Shown here piece after piece: positions 21,964 to 31,150 of a DNA stretch of 60,811 nucleotides (positions are counted from its first letter, which is position 1; each line of letters begins with the position of its first letter). The position numbers and the translations under genes were made by a program. The stretch spans positions 1 to 60,811 of the forward strand of contig JAUNHA010000009.1 in NCBI GenBank assembly GCA_030524135.1, read 5' to 3'. The stretch is from Eubacteriales bacterium. Lineage in GTDB: Bacteria; Bacillota; Clostridia; Lachnospirales; Lachnospiraceae. Below the pieces are notes generated by a model. The model was not told the origin of the DNA, made no database searches, and saw nothing but the letters and a program-made list of their open reading frames with translations.

Positions 21964-22028
21964 AAAGGAAATGAATTAAGTTTCATCACATTATAAAAAA
22001 TGCGAATGAAACTTCGTTCATTTCCTTT
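21964..22028. repeat. Long two-step inverted repeat upstream of peptide transporter 1
   Basis: AAAGGAAATGAA (21964-21975) pairs with TTCATTTCCTTT (22017-22028), and inside it AGTTTCAT (21979-21986) pairs with ATGAAACT (22006-22013). A TATAAT box lies just downstream at 22036-22041 with a poor -35 (TTCGTT at 22013-22018) inside the right arm. It could be an operator or a leader structure. The rest of the 21900-22129 gap shows only the terminator and the ribosome site. Confidence 0.6.
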
Positions 22029-22129
22029 TCCTTATTATAATAGATTCGCTGTTTTACAGCCTTCCAAAAACGGGATTTTGGAATGTGGAATGAGTTAAAA
22101 AGAAATAAAGATATAAGGAGAAGAAAAGT

Positions 22130-23785
22130 ATGAAGAAATTTATCAGTGCAGTGCTGGTTGCTGCTATGTCTGCGGGAATGCTCGCGGGCTGCGGCGGCGG
22201 ACAGTCATCCTCTGCCACAACCACAGCGGCAGCAGGCGAAACGGCAGCAGCAGACAATGGTGCAGGCGAAACAGCAGCGGCAGAGACTACCTCTGCAAGC
22301 AAGGTGTTTATCCTGCCGATCAACACCAACACGGTAGCATCCATTACCCCTTATAATGTATACGGAAGTGATGACCTTCTGATCGCAAGTGCACCGGCAT
22401 TTGATCCGCTGTTTGTTATCACAAAGGACGGCACCAGATGGTATCTGGCAGACAGCCTTGAGCAGACCGCTGATGACGGCTGCCATTATCAGCTGAAGCT
22501 GAAGGACGGTCTTACCTGGCATGACGGCGAGCCGATCACCGTTGACGATGTGATCTTTACCGTAGAGGCTCTTCAGGATCCGACCAATGGCGGTGCGATC
22601 CAGTATGTATCCTATAATGGAAAAGATATCGAGGTTACCAAGGTTGATGATCTGACTGCGGATATTACGCTGCAGGAGCCGTACAGCGCATTTGAGACCG
22701 AGCTCGGAAGAATGCAGATCTTCCCGGAGCATGTGTTTGATGGCAATACCAAGATCAAGGACAATGTGGAAGCGCTCAACAAGGGAATCGGTTCCGGTCC
22801 GTTCAAGCTTAAGGAGAACAATCCGGGACAGAGCATCGTTTACGAGAGATATGATGATTACTACAGAGGCAAGGCTGACCTTGACCAGGTCGTAATCAGG
22901 ATGATGCCGGACGAGAGCGCGCAGGAAGCAGCGCTGCAGAGCGGAGAGCTTTCCATGATGCGTATCACAAACCCGACGAAGCTTGCAAAATACAAGGCTG
23001 ACGAAAACTACACGGTATACAACATTCCGGAGGGACGCCTCAACTATCTCGCATTTAACTACCAGAGCCCGCTGATGAAGAACATCGACGCGAGAAAGGC
23101 GATCTGCCTCGCACTGAACGGAGAGGAGATCATCCAGGGAGCATATGGCTCTGAGGAGCTTGCGATCGTTGCGAAGAACTTCTGCTCACCGGAGAACCTG
23201 TACTACAACGATGAGATGGAAGGCTATCAGCAGAACATCGAAGAGGCGAAGGCGCTTGCAGAATCCTCAGGACTTGCAGGACAGACGCTTCATTACATTT
23301 ACAACCAGCAGCGTCCGAACATGAAGGAGACCGCGCAGATCGTACAGCAGCAGCTGCAGCAGATCGGCGTAAATGTAGAGATCGAGGGCATGGATGGTTC
23401 CGCGTTCTTCCCGCACCTCTTCGCTGCATGGATCTCTGGTTCGTTTACCGAGGATACTTCCTGGGATATCGCTTCAAATGGTATGGATCAGATGAATGCT
23501 GACCCGGCTACCAAGCTTACGAGCTGGACCGGAGACCCGCTTGACAAGGGCTTCTATGTAAGCGATGCTACCAACAAGCTCTGGACCGAGGCTTCTCAGG
23601 CGCTCACAACTGAAGAGAGGGAAGAGAAGTACAAAGAGCTCCAGGTACAGATGAACGAGGATTACTCCATGTATCCGATGGCAAATACCAACTACGTGAT
23701 CGTAGCAAGAAAAGAATTTAAGGGGCTTGACGATATCAAGAGAGTTCCGATCTTCGAGGATTATCTGAAGATTACGATGGAGTAA
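22130..23785 (+). CDS. Peptide ABC transporter substrate-binding lipoprotein 1 (SBP family 5)
   Basis: A 551-residue oligopeptide-binding-type receptor. Lipobox LAGC with Cys21, an Ala/Thr/Gly linker to about residue 58, then the three-lobed SBP_bac_5 body: PYNVYGSDDLL, the signature DGLTWHDGEPITVDDVIFTVEAL at about residues 124-146, and QEAALQSGELSMMRIT. It binds short peptides or related solutes and delivers them to the OppBC permease. It is followed 22 bp later by a near-duplicate receptor. Residues from about 240 to the end are almost identical in the two copies except for a patch at about 419-446, while the N-terminal third differs both in protein and in synonymous sites. Confidence 0.93.
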   Translation: MKKFISAVLVAAMSAGMLAGCGGGQSSSATTTAAAGETAAADNGAGETAAAETTSASKVFILPINTNTVASITPYNVYGSDDLLIASAPAFDPLFVITKDGTRWYLADSLEQTADDGCHYQLKLKDGLTWHDGEPITVDDVIFTVEALQDPTNGGAIQYVSYNGKDIEVTKVDDLTADITLQEPYSAFETELGRMQIFPEHVFDGNTKIKDNVEALNKGIGSGPFKLKENNPGQSIVYERYDDYYRGKADLDQVVIRMMPDESAQEAALQSGELSMMRITNPTKLAKYKADENYTVYNIPEGRLNYLAFNYQSPLMKNIDARKAICLALNGEEIIQGAYGSEELAIVAKNFCSPENLYYNDEMEGYQQNIEEAKALAESSGLAGQTLHYIYNQQRPNMKETAQIVQQQLQQIGVNVEIEGMDGSAFFPHLFAAWISGSFTEDTSWDIASNGMDQMNADPATKLTSWTGDPLDKGFYVSDATNKLWTEASQALTTEEREEKYKELQVQMNEDYSMYPMANTNYVIVARKEFKGLDDIKRVPIFEDYLKITME

Positions 23786-23807
23786 AATAACAGCACGAGG
23801 GAATAGC

Positions 23808-25466
23808 ATGAAAAAGTTTATTAATACGGTGCTGGTTGCCGCAATGTCTGCATCTATACTTGCAGGCTGCGGCGGCAGCCAGTCATCTTCCGCAACAACT
23901 ACAGCTGCAGCATCCGGAGAAACGGCAGCGGAAGACAACAGCGCAGCTGAGACAGCAGGAACAGAGGCAACAGCGACAAGCAAGGTGTTCATTCTGCCGA
24001 TCAATACGAATACAATCCCGTCTCTGACTCCTTACAATGTCTATGGAAATGATGACCGTTTGATTGCGACAGCGCCGGCATTTGATCCGTTATTCATTAT
24101 TACAAAGGATGGAACGAGATGGTATTTGGCAGACAGCCTTGAGCAGACCGCTGATGACGGCTGTCATTATCAGCTGAAGCTGAAGGACGGTCTTACCTGG
24201 CATGATGGCGAGGCGATCACGGCAGATGACGTTGTATTTACGGTTAATGCATTACTGGATGCAACTAATGGCGGATCACTTCAGTATGTATCCTACAATG
24301 GAAAAGATATTGTAGCAGAAAAAGCCGATGAACTGACAGTGGATATTACGCTGCAAGAGCCGTACAGTGCGTTTGAATCCGAGTTTGGAAGAATTCAGAT
24401 CTTCCCGGAACATGTATTTGGCGGAGATACGAAGATCAAGGATAATATTGAAGCGCTCAATTCCGGCGTAGGTTCCGGTCCCTTTAAATTAAAAGAAAAC
24501 AATGAGGGACAGAGCATCGTTTACGAGAGATACGATGATTATTACAGAGGCAAGGCTGACCTTGATCAGGTCGTAATCAGAATGATGCCGGACGAGAGCG
24601 CACAGGAAGCAGCGCTGCAGAGCGGAGAACTTTCCATGATGCGTATCACGAACCCGACGAAGCTTGCAAAGTACGAAGCTGACGAGAACTATACGGTATA
24701 CAACATTCCGGAGGGACGTCTTAACTATCTGGCATTTAACTACCAGAGCCCGCTGATGAAGAACATCGACGCAAGAAAGGCGATCTGCCTCGCGCTGAAC
24801 GGAGAGGAGATCATCCAGGGAGCATATGGCTCTGAGGAGCTTGCAATCGTTGCGAAGAACTTCTGCTCACCGGAGAACCTGTACTACAACGATGAGATGG
24901 AAGGCTATCAGCAGAACATCGAGGAAGCAAAGGCACTCGCAGAATCCTCAGGACTTGCAGGACAGACGCTTCATTACATTTACAATCAGCAGCGCCCGAA
25001 CATGAAGGAGACCGCACAGATCGTACAGCAGCAGCTGCAGCAGATCGGCGTGAATGTCGAAATTGAAGCGATGGACAGTGCTGCATTCTTCCCGCATCTG
25101 TTCGCTGCATGGAGAGGCGGTAATTTCACGGAGGATACTTCCTGGGAGATGGCATCAAATGGCATGGATCAGATGAATGCTGACCCGGCAACCAAGCTTA
25201 CGAGCTGGACCGGAGATCCGCTTGACAAGGGCTTCTATGTAAGCGATGCTACCAACAAGCTCTGGACCGAGGCTTCTCAGGCGCTCACGACAGAGGAGAG
25301 AGAAGAGAAGTACAAGGAGCTTCAGGTACAGATGAATGAAGACTACTCCATGTATCCGATGGCAAATACAAACTACGTGATCGTGGCAAGAAAAGAGTTC
25401 AAGGGACTTGATGATATCAAGAGAGTTCCGATCTTCGAGGATTATCTGAAAATCACCGTAGAATAA
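23808..25466 (+). CDS. Peptide ABC transporter substrate-binding lipoprotein 2 (SBP family 5)
   Basis: A 552-residue tandem paralogue of the preceding gene with the same lipobox (Cys21) and domain plan (DGLTWHDGEAITADDVVF signature). Long stretches match the first copy at the DNA level (for example about 24522-25060 against 22844-23380), while others have diverged, so the pair is a mosaic, as expected after duplication with partial gene conversion. Amino-acid differences cluster in the N-terminal third and around residues 420-447 (AMDSAAFF, RGGNF), the latter plausibly near the ligand pocket. It probably widens the range of peptides fed to one permease. Confidence 0.93.
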   Translation: MKKFINTVLVAAMSASILAGCGGSQSSSATTTAAASGETAAEDNSAAETAGTEATATSKVFILPINTNTIPSLTPYNVYGNDDRLIATAPAFDPLFIITKDGTRWYLADSLEQTADDGCHYQLKLKDGLTWHDGEAITADDVVFTVNALLDATNGGSLQYVSYNGKDIVAEKADELTVDITLQEPYSAFESEFGRIQIFPEHVFGGDTKIKDNIEALNSGVGSGPFKLKENNEGQSIVYERYDDYYRGKADLDQVVIRMMPDESAQEAALQSGELSMMRITNPTKLAKYEADENYTVYNIPEGRLNYLAFNYQSPLMKNIDARKAICLALNGEEIIQGAYGSEELAIVAKNFCSPENLYYNDEMEGYQQNIEEAKALAESSGLAGQTLHYIYNQQRPNMKETAQIVQQQLQQIGVNVEIEAMDSAAFFPHLFAAWRGGNFTEDTSWEMASNGMDQMNADPATKLTSWTGDPLDKGFYVSDATNKLWTEASQALTTEEREEKYKELQVQMNEDYSMYPMANTNYVIVARKEFKGLDDIKRVPIFEDYLKITVE

Positions 25467-25487
25467 ACAATAAACAGATCATCCGGG

Positions 25488-25527
25488 AGAGGCCGTTTTT
25501 GCAGAGCAGCTGCAAGACGGTCTTTTC
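25488..25527 (+). terminator. Hairpin between receptor and permease genes
   Basis: AGGCCGT and ACGGTCT with inner TGCAG/CTGCA arms, followed by TTTT. It is likely to attenuate transcription so that receptors outnumber permeases. Confidence 0.65.
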
Positions 25528-25551
25528 CGGCATACTGAGAGGAAAAAACCA

Positions 25552-26520
25552 GTGAAAAATTATATCATCAGGAGATTCTTACAGCTGATACCGGTCATCA
25601 TACTGGTCAGCATGCTGTCTTATCTGATCATACAGGCGGCTCCGGGAGACCCGATTGACAACTACTCGAAGCCTGGCATGACACAGGAACAGCTTGATGC
25701 CATTCGTCAGGAATACAATCTTGACGGCTCGGTGGTGCAGCAGTACCTGACCTGGGCGGGGCATGTTGTGAAAGGAGATTTTGGAACATCCCTGTATCAG
25801 AACCGACCGGTCGCGGAACTGATCGGAGAAAGACTTCCCGCTACGCTGATGCTGATGGGCTCGGCGTTATTGCTGTCTTTGATCGTATCCATTCCGCTGG
25901 GACTTTGGGCAGGACTTAAGAAAAATAAGCTGACGGACAATATTATCGGAATTTTGTCCTATCTGGGCATCTCCATTCCGCCGTTCTGGCTGGCTATGAT
26001 CTTTATCATTATCTTTGCACTTAAGCTTCACATCCTTCCCAGCGGCGGCATGCGGACAGTCAACGTGTATACGAATATCGACGTCATCAGGCATATGGTA
26101 ATGCCGGTCATTGTACTGAGCCTTAATAATACTGCGACCTTTACGCGATATATCCGTTCCAATACGATCTCACAGCTTGAGGAAGACTATGTGCTGACTG
26201 CGATCGCAAAGGGAACGAGCCGTCCGAAGGTGCTGTTCCGTCATGTCCTGAAAAACTGCCTGCTTCCGATTATTACGCTTGCGGGTATCAATATTGCGGG
26301 ACTGGTATGCGGATCGTTCGTCGTGGAAACTGTTTTTTCCTGGCCGGGCATCGGAAGACTGGCGATGGACGCGGTAAATTCCAGAGATTACCCGATCATC
26401 ATGGGCTTTACGATGTTCTCCTGCATCATATTGCTACTGGGTAATTTCATAGCGGATATCCTGTATGCAGTAGCAGATCCAAGAATCAGACAGGGAATGG
26501 GGAAGACAAATGGCAGATAA
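25552..26520 (+). CDS. Peptide ABC transporter permease OppB/DppB type (system 1)
   Basis: A 322-residue membrane protein with an N-terminal helix starting KNYIIRRFLQLIPVIILVSM, the TM1-proximal region PGDPIDNYSKPGMTQEQL, and the EAA loop VLTAIAKGTSRPKVLFRHVLKN at about residues 219-240. C-terminal ADILYAVADPRIRQG is diagnostic of the family. The start codon is GTG with GAGAGGA upstream. It overlaps OppC by 11 bp. Confidence 0.93.
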   Translation: MKNYIIRRFLQLIPVIILVSMLSYLIIQAAPGDPIDNYSKPGMTQEQLDAIRQEYNLDGSVVQQYLTWAGHVVKGDFGTSLYQNRPVAELIGERLPATLMLMGSALLLSLIVSIPLGLWAGLKKNKLTDNIIGILSYLGISIPPFWLAMIFIIIFALKLHILPSGGMRTVNVYTNIDVIRHMVMPVIVLSLNNTATFTRYIRSNTISQLEEDYVLTAIAKGTSRPKVLFRHVLKNCLLPIITLAGINIAGLVCGSFVVETVFSWPGIGRLAMDAVNSRDYPIIMGFTMFSCIILLLGNFIADILYAVADPRIRQGMGKTNGR

Positions 26521-27430
26521 TACTTATACAATCAATCAAAACAGCTTTCAGCGGACTAAGGCCGTTGAAAAGCAGGTGTCTGCCGATTATGAGCGCGGTC
26601 TGCTGAAAAATATTCTGAGAACACTTACGGAGAATAAGCTTGCGATGTTCTGTGCGGTTATGCTTTTTCTGATCGTACTCGTCTCGCTGCTTGCGCCGCT
26701 GAGCCCGCATGATCCGGATGCACAGGATTTCCTGAACAAGCTTCAGCCACCGTCCGCAGAGCACTGGTTCGGAACAGATGAGCTCGGCAGAGATTATTTT
26801 ACGAGAGCACTTTACGGCGGCAGAATCTCCCTTTCGGTGGGCTTCCTGTCCATGCTGCTCTCCACTGTGATCGGAACGCTGATCGGTACGACGAGCGGAT
26901 ATATGGGCGGCAAGGTCGATATGTTCCTGATGAGATTTACGGATATTTTTATGTCCGTACCGAGCTTCCTGCTGATGGTTGTCATCAACTCCCTGTTTCC
27001 GCCGAAGGTATACTCCATGGTCATCATTCTCGGATTGTTTGAGTGGTGTCAGATCGCCCGTATCACGAGAGCGGAGACCCTGTCCTTAAAGGAACGTGAC
27101 TTTGTACTTGCTTCGAAGCACCTCGGTGTAAGCAATATTCAGATCATGTTCCAGCACATTATTCCGAATATGAGCTCCTCGATCATCGTGGCGGGAAGCC
27201 TTGCGGTCGCACGTGCGATTCTTACAGAATCGGCTCTGAGCTTTATGGGACTCGGCGTACAGCTCCCGAAGGCATCCTGGGGAACGATGCTGCAGGGCGC
27301 ACAGGTTTATATCATGGATATGCCGTCCCTGGCGGTATTCCCGGGACTGTTCATCGTGATGACCGTGTTCAGCTTCAATATTCTCGGCGATGCGCTCAGA
27401 AATGCGCTCGAACCGCGCACATTAAAGTAA
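26510..27430 (+). CDS. Peptide ABC transporter permease OppC/DppC type (system 1)
   Basis: A 306-residue permease partner. An N-terminal cytoplasmic segment of about 40 residues precedes TM1, followed by the family signature HWFGTDELGRDYFTRALYGG at about residues 84-103 and the EAA loop VLASKHLGVSNIQIMFQHIIPN at about 203-224. It ends ILGDALRNALEPRTLK. Together with OppB it forms the translocation pore. Confidence 0.93.
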   Translation: MADNTYTINQNSFQRTKAVEKQVSADYERGLLKNILRTLTENKLAMFCAVMLFLIVLVSLLAPLSPHDPDAQDFLNKLQPPSAEHWFGTDELGRDYFTRALYGGRISLSVGFLSMLLSTVIGTLIGTTSGYMGGKVDMFLMRFTDIFMSVPSFLLMVVINSLFPPKVYSMVIILGLFEWCQIARITRAETLSLKERDFVLASKHLGVSNIQIMFQHIIPNMSSSIIVAGSLAVARAILTESALSFMGLGVQLPKASWGTMLQGAQVYIMDMPSLAVFPGLFIVMTVFSFNILGDALRNALEPRTLK

Positions 27431-27443
27431 GGAGGGGGATACA

Positions 27444-28463
27444 ATGGAAAAGATTTTGGAAGTTAAGAATCTGAAGGTCTCCTATCATACTTATGCGGGA
27501 GAGGTGCAGTCCGTAAGAGGTGTGTCATTTACGGCAAGAGAGGGAGAGACGCTTGCGATCGTAGGAGAATCCGGCTGCGGAAAATCCGTTACGGCAAAAA
27601 CGATCATGGGTCTTATCGCAACGCCGCCGGGCGAGATCAAGGCAGAAAGCAGCATTCTGTTCGAGGGGAAAGATATCCTGAAGCAGAGTGAAAAGGAGTG
27701 GCAGGCATATCGCGGCGCAAAATGCTCCATGATCTTCCAGGACGCACTGGCATCCTTAAATCCGACGATGACGATCGGAAAACAGATTCTGGAAAATATT
27801 ACGAATCATTTTAAAATGCCGCACAGGGATGCGGAGAAGAAAGCGGTAGAAATGCTGGAGCTCGTCGGCATTCCGGATGCAGTGCGCGCGATGCGGAAAT
27901 ACCCGCATGAGCTTTCCGGCGGAATGCGCCAGAGAGTGATGATCGCGATCGCTCTCTCCGGAGATCCGAAGCTTTTGATCGCAGACGAGCCAACGACCGC
28001 GCTGGATGTGACGATCCAGGCGCAGATCATGGATCTGATGCAGGACATCCAGAAAAAATTCGGTACGACGATCATCCTGATCACGCATGATCTCGGGGTT
28101 GTCGCTGACGTAGCCGACAGGATCGTCGTGATGTATGCGGGCCGGATCATGGAAAAGGGCAGCTGTGATGAAATATTCTACGGACACAGGCATCCTTATA
28201 CCTGGGCGCTTTTAAACGCTGCGCCGAGCCTTGACCTTAAGAAAAAGCAGAAGCTGATGTCGATCGAAGGCATGCCGCCGGATCTGATCGATCCGCCGAA
28301 GGGCTGCCCGTTCGCGGCGAGATGTCCTTACTGCATGAATGCCTGTGTGGAATGCTTCCCGCCGGAATATACGCTGGAGGAAGGACACAAGGTATCCTGC
28401 TGGCTGTATCATCCGGATTCGGGGTATCAGGATATTGAATTTGGAAGGGAGGCGGAGATCTGA
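27444..28463 (+). CDS. Peptide ABC transporter ATP-binding protein OppD/DppD type (system 1)
   Basis: A 339-residue ATPase with Walker A GESGCGKSVT at about residues 42-51, signature LSGGMRQRVMIAIAL, Walker B LLIADEPTTALD, and a C-terminal oligopeptide/dipeptide-transporter extension holding a cysteine cluster (CPFAARCPYCMNACVECF), which in DppD relatives can coordinate an iron-sulfur cluster. The AAGGAGGGGG site precedes the start. It ends with a one-base overlap with OppF. Confidence 0.93.
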   Translation: MEKILEVKNLKVSYHTYAGEVQSVRGVSFTAREGETLAIVGESGCGKSVTAKTIMGLIATPPGEIKAESSILFEGKDILKQSEKEWQAYRGAKCSMIFQDALASLNPTMTIGKQILENITNHFKMPHRDAEKKAVEMLELVGIPDAVRAMRKYPHELSGGMRQRVMIAIALSGDPKLLIADEPTTALDVTIQAQIMDLMQDIQKKFGTTIILITHDLGVVADVADRIVVMYAGRIMEKGSCDEIFYGHRHPYTWALLNAAPSLDLKKKQKLMSIEGMPPDLIDPPKGCPFAARCPYCMNACVECFPPEYTLEEGHKVSCWLYHPDSGYQDIEFGREAEI

Positions 28464-29428
28464 TGAGCGAAAAAACGCCGATCATGGAAGTGCAGAATTT
28501 GAAAAAGTACTTCCGCATTGATTCAAAGCATACGCTGAAGGCGGTAGACGACGTTTCCTTCCAGATTTACGAGGGAGAGACACTGGGTATCGTAGGGGAA
28601 TCCGGCTGTGGAAAAACGACCTGCGGGCGAACCTGCGTCGGCATTTACCAGGCAACAGAGGGAAAGGTGCTGTTCCGCGGAAAAGACATTGGAAAGATGA
28701 ATGCCGCTGAACGAAAGGAATATACACGCCATGTGCAGATGGTCTTCCAGGATCCATATTCCTCGCTGGATCCAAGAAAGACAGTCCATGAGATCATCGC
28801 GGAGGGAATGCGCGCGCATGGACTTGTGCATTCCAAAGCGGAAGAAATAGAAGAGGTGCAGAAGCTTCTTCAGCAGGTAGGATTGAATGCAGAGCATGCG
28901 AGCCGGTATGTGCATGAATTTTCGGGCGGCCAGCGTCAGAGAATCGGAATTGCGAGAGCGCTTTCCGTAAATCCTGAATTTATCGTCTGCGACGAGCCGA
29001 TCTCGGCACTTGACGTATCCGTTCAGGCGAGAATCGTAAACCTGCTGATCAAGCTGCAGAAGGAGCGTGAGCTTACGAGCGTGTTTATTACGCACGATCT
29101 TTCGATGGTAAAGTATATCTCTGACCGCATCGGAGTTATGTATCTCGGAAAAATGGCGGAGCTCTGCGAGGCGGAGCGCCTGTACGAAAATCCGCTGCAT
29201 CCGTACACAAAGGCACTGCTTTCGGCAATTCCGATCCCGGATCCGAAGGTGGAAAAGGAACGCAAACGCATCCATCTTGGGGGAGAGGTACCGAGCCCGG
29301 TGAATCCGCCGCAGGGATGCCGTTTCTGCGGGCGCTGCCCGTATGCAAAGGATGTGTGCAAAACAGTTTCACCGGAGCTTCGTGAGATCGAACCGGAGCA
29401 TTTCGTTGCATGCCATCTGTATGAATAG
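28463..29428 (+). CDS. Peptide ABC transporter ATP-binding protein OppF/DppF type (system 1)
   Basis: A 321-residue second ATPase with Walker A GESGCGKTT at about residues 43-51, signature FSGGQRQRIGIARAL, Walker B FIVCDEPISALD, and the C-terminal GCRFCGRCPYAKDVC cysteine region. It forms the heterodimeric motor with OppD and ends the transporter 1 operon. Confidence 0.93.
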   Translation: MSEKTPIMEVQNLKKYFRIDSKHTLKAVDDVSFQIYEGETLGIVGESGCGKTTCGRTCVGIYQATEGKVLFRGKDIGKMNAAERKEYTRHVQMVFQDPYSSLDPRKTVHEIIAEGMRAHGLVHSKAEEIEEVQKLLQQVGLNAEHASRYVHEFSGGQRQRIGIARALSVNPEFIVCDEPISALDVSVQARIVNLLIKLQKERELTSVFITHDLSMVKYISDRIGVMYLGKMAELCEAERLYENPLHPYTKALLSAIPIPDPKVEKERKRIHLGGEVPSPVNPPQGCRFCGRCPYAKDVCKTVSPELREIEPEHFVACHLYE

Positions 29429-29476
29429 GCCGATCAATAACACAAAGCAGTTATTTTAAAGAAGGGCTGTCAAAAC

Positions 29477-29514
29477 AGGGCTGCCGGAAAAAATAATCCG
29501 GCAGCTCTTGCTTT
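29477..29514 (+). terminator. Terminator of peptide transporter operon 1
   Basis: AGGGCTGCCGGA (29477-29488) pairs with TCCGGCAGCTCT (29497-29508, one G-U pair), followed by TGCTTT. The stem is strong but the T-tract is broken. Confidence 0.75.
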
Positions 29515-29599
29515 ACCGGGAGCGGACAGATAAAATAAAGTCAGTACGGAAACTTAAGATGCTAATCGTTGTGCAGCAGAATAAAGGAGGAGTTTCAAT

Positions 29600-30451
29600 A
29601 TGAAAATGGTTACACTTCCGGACGGAGTCCGGGTACCGGCGGTCGGTCAGGGAACCTGGTATCTTGGAGAAAATAAAGGCACGGAAGCGCAGGAGATCGA
29701 GGCGCTCAGAGCGGGAATTGACGCGGGACTTACGCTGATCGATACGGCAGAGATGTATGGAAGCGGCGCTTCGGAGCGCCTGATCGGAAAGGCGATACAG
29801 GGATTTGACAGAGAAAAGCTGTTTCTTGTGTCAAAGGTTTATCCGCATAATGCAGGACGTGCGCATATTTTCCAGAGCTGCGAAAACAGCCTGCGGCGCC
29901 TCGGAACAGATTACCTCGATCTGTATCTGCTTCACTGGCGCGGTTCCGTGCCGTTCCGGGAGACGGTGGAATGCATGCAGGAGCTCATCCGGCGTGGTCT
30001 CATTCGCAGATGGGGCGTTTCCAATCTGGACATCGACGATATGGAAGAGCTCTGGCGTGTTCCGGGCGGCTCCGGCTGCAGTGTCAACCAGGTGCTCTAT
30101 CATGCGGCATCCCGCGGTATTGAATACAGCCTGCTTCCGTGGATGCGCACCCATGGCGTACCGCTGATGGCATACTGTCCGCTTGCGCAGGCAGGGGATC
30201 TGGACTGGAAGCTTTATGAGAGCCAGGTGCTTCAGGAAATCGCCGATGCGCATCATGCAAGCATTGCGCAGGTGCTGATCGCATTTGCTATCAGGGATGG
30301 AAGCACGATCGCCATTCCGCGAAGCGGAAAGAAGGCACATACGCTTGATAATGCAAAAGCAGCAGCGCTCGTGCTGAGCGAAGCAGAACTTGCGCGTATC
30401 GATCAGGCATTCCCTGCACCGAGACGGAAGGAACCGTTGGATATTGTTTAA
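29600..30451 (+). CDS. Aldo/keto reductase
   Basis: A 283-residue NAD(P)H-dependent reductase with the TIM-barrel fold. The catalytic tetrad is visible as Asp48 and Tyr53 (DTAEMYG), Lys79 (LVSKVYP) and His112 (YLLHW). Cofactor-binding motifs appear near the C terminus (IAIPRSGKKAHT). The length is typical of single-domain prokaryotic members. It has its own AAAGGAGGAG site and lies between two peptide-transporter operons, with no sign that it is part of either. The substrate is unknown. Confidence 0.9.
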   Translation: MKMVTLPDGVRVPAVGQGTWYLGENKGTEAQEIEALRAGIDAGLTLIDTAEMYGSGASERLIGKAIQGFDREKLFLVSKVYPHNAGRAHIFQSCENSLRRLGTDYLDLYLLHWRGSVPFRETVECMQELIRRGLIRRWGVSNLDIDDMEELWRVPGGSGCSVNQVLYHAASRGIEYSLLPWMRTHGVPLMAYCPLAQAGDLDWKLYESQVLQEIADAHHASIAQVLIAFAIRDGSTIAIPRSGKKAHTLDNAKAAALVLSEAELARIDQAFPAPRRKEPLDIV

Positions 30452-30476
30452 TATTTCCCCGGGAGAGGACTGAAAG

Positions 30477-30956
30477 ATGCTGATTCTTCAATTAGCGCTG
30501 TACTGCCTGATATTTACCGGCATGGTGAGACTCTCTGCGGCAGGCGGCGCAATCAACTGTCTGTATTTTTATCCCAAAGATGTTCAGGACCGGGCAATTG
30601 CGCTCGGTCTTACAGACCGCGGGACGATGAACCGGAAGAAGCTGCGGTTCATGCCCTGGTTTTATGCGGTCATGCTGATATCACTTGTGCTGATCGTTGG
30701 TCTGTGGAATGGAAATACGGATTTTAAAAGCGCATACTGGCAGACACTTCTGTTTCTGGAGGTCATGAACTGGTATGACGGGGTCGGCATCGACAGATTC
30801 TGGGTAGGGCATAGCCCGTTCTGGATCCTGCCGGGGACAGAAGATCTTGCATATGTGCAGACCGGGAAGCAGATCCTGAAAAAAAGAGGCTGCCTGACGG
30901 TGATCATGTTTTTTGTGGCAGCGGTGGTGAGCGGCATTGTTGCGCTGCTGTTTTAG
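30477..30956 (+). CDS. Small integral membrane protein of unknown function
   Basis: A 159-residue protein not assigned to a known family. It has hydrophobic segments at about residues 3-28, 62-80 and 138-158, and possibly one at about 88-100. Between them is an aromatic-rich loop containing NWYDGVGIDRFWVGHSPFW. It follows the aldo/keto reductase by 25 bp with a GGGAGAGG site and is probably co-transcribed with it. No catalytic motif is seen. Confidence 0.6.
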   Translation: MLILQLALYCLIFTGMVRLSAAGGAINCLYFYPKDVQDRAIALGLTDRGTMNRKKLRFMPWFYAVMLISLVLIVGLWNGNTDFKSAYWQTLLFLEVMNWYDGVGIDRFWVGHSPFWILPGTEDLAYVQTGKQILKKRGCLTVIMFFVAAVVSGIVALLF

Positions 30957-31055
30957 GAATCATTCAGGTGTAATGCATCGTCAGGGGCAGAGAGACATAT
31001 ATTTCTGCAGAAAACAAGTATGTAGAGCTAAATTAAAATTATTCCAGGATGGAAT

Positions 31056-31084
31056 TTGACAAAATATACCAAAATTCATTTACT
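31056..31084 (+). promoter_or_regulatory. Candidate promoter for peptide transporter 2
   Basis: TTGACA, 17 bases, TTTACT. The -35 is perfect and the -10 moderate. A terminator-like hairpin begins about 35 bases after the expected start site. Confidence 0.5.
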
Positions 31085-31122
31085 TTATCAATTTAATACG
31101 ATTGATTTTCGTCAAACAACAC

Positions 31123-31150
31123 AAACTTATGCACTACGCATAAGTTTTTT
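31123..31150 (+). terminator. Perfect hairpin with T-tract in the leader of transporter 2
   Basis: AAACTTATGC (31123-31132) and GCATAAGTTT (31138-31147) pair perfectly over a 5-base loop, with the right arm running into TTTTTT. It may end transcripts from the upstream membrane-protein gene or attenuate the promoter at 31056. Confidence 0.75.

Noticed and set aside
23808-25466. Second receptor copy as a pure assembly duplication
   Set aside because: The copies differ at many sites in the N-terminal third and in a second patch, with a different upstream spacer, so they are real paralogues in this sequence.
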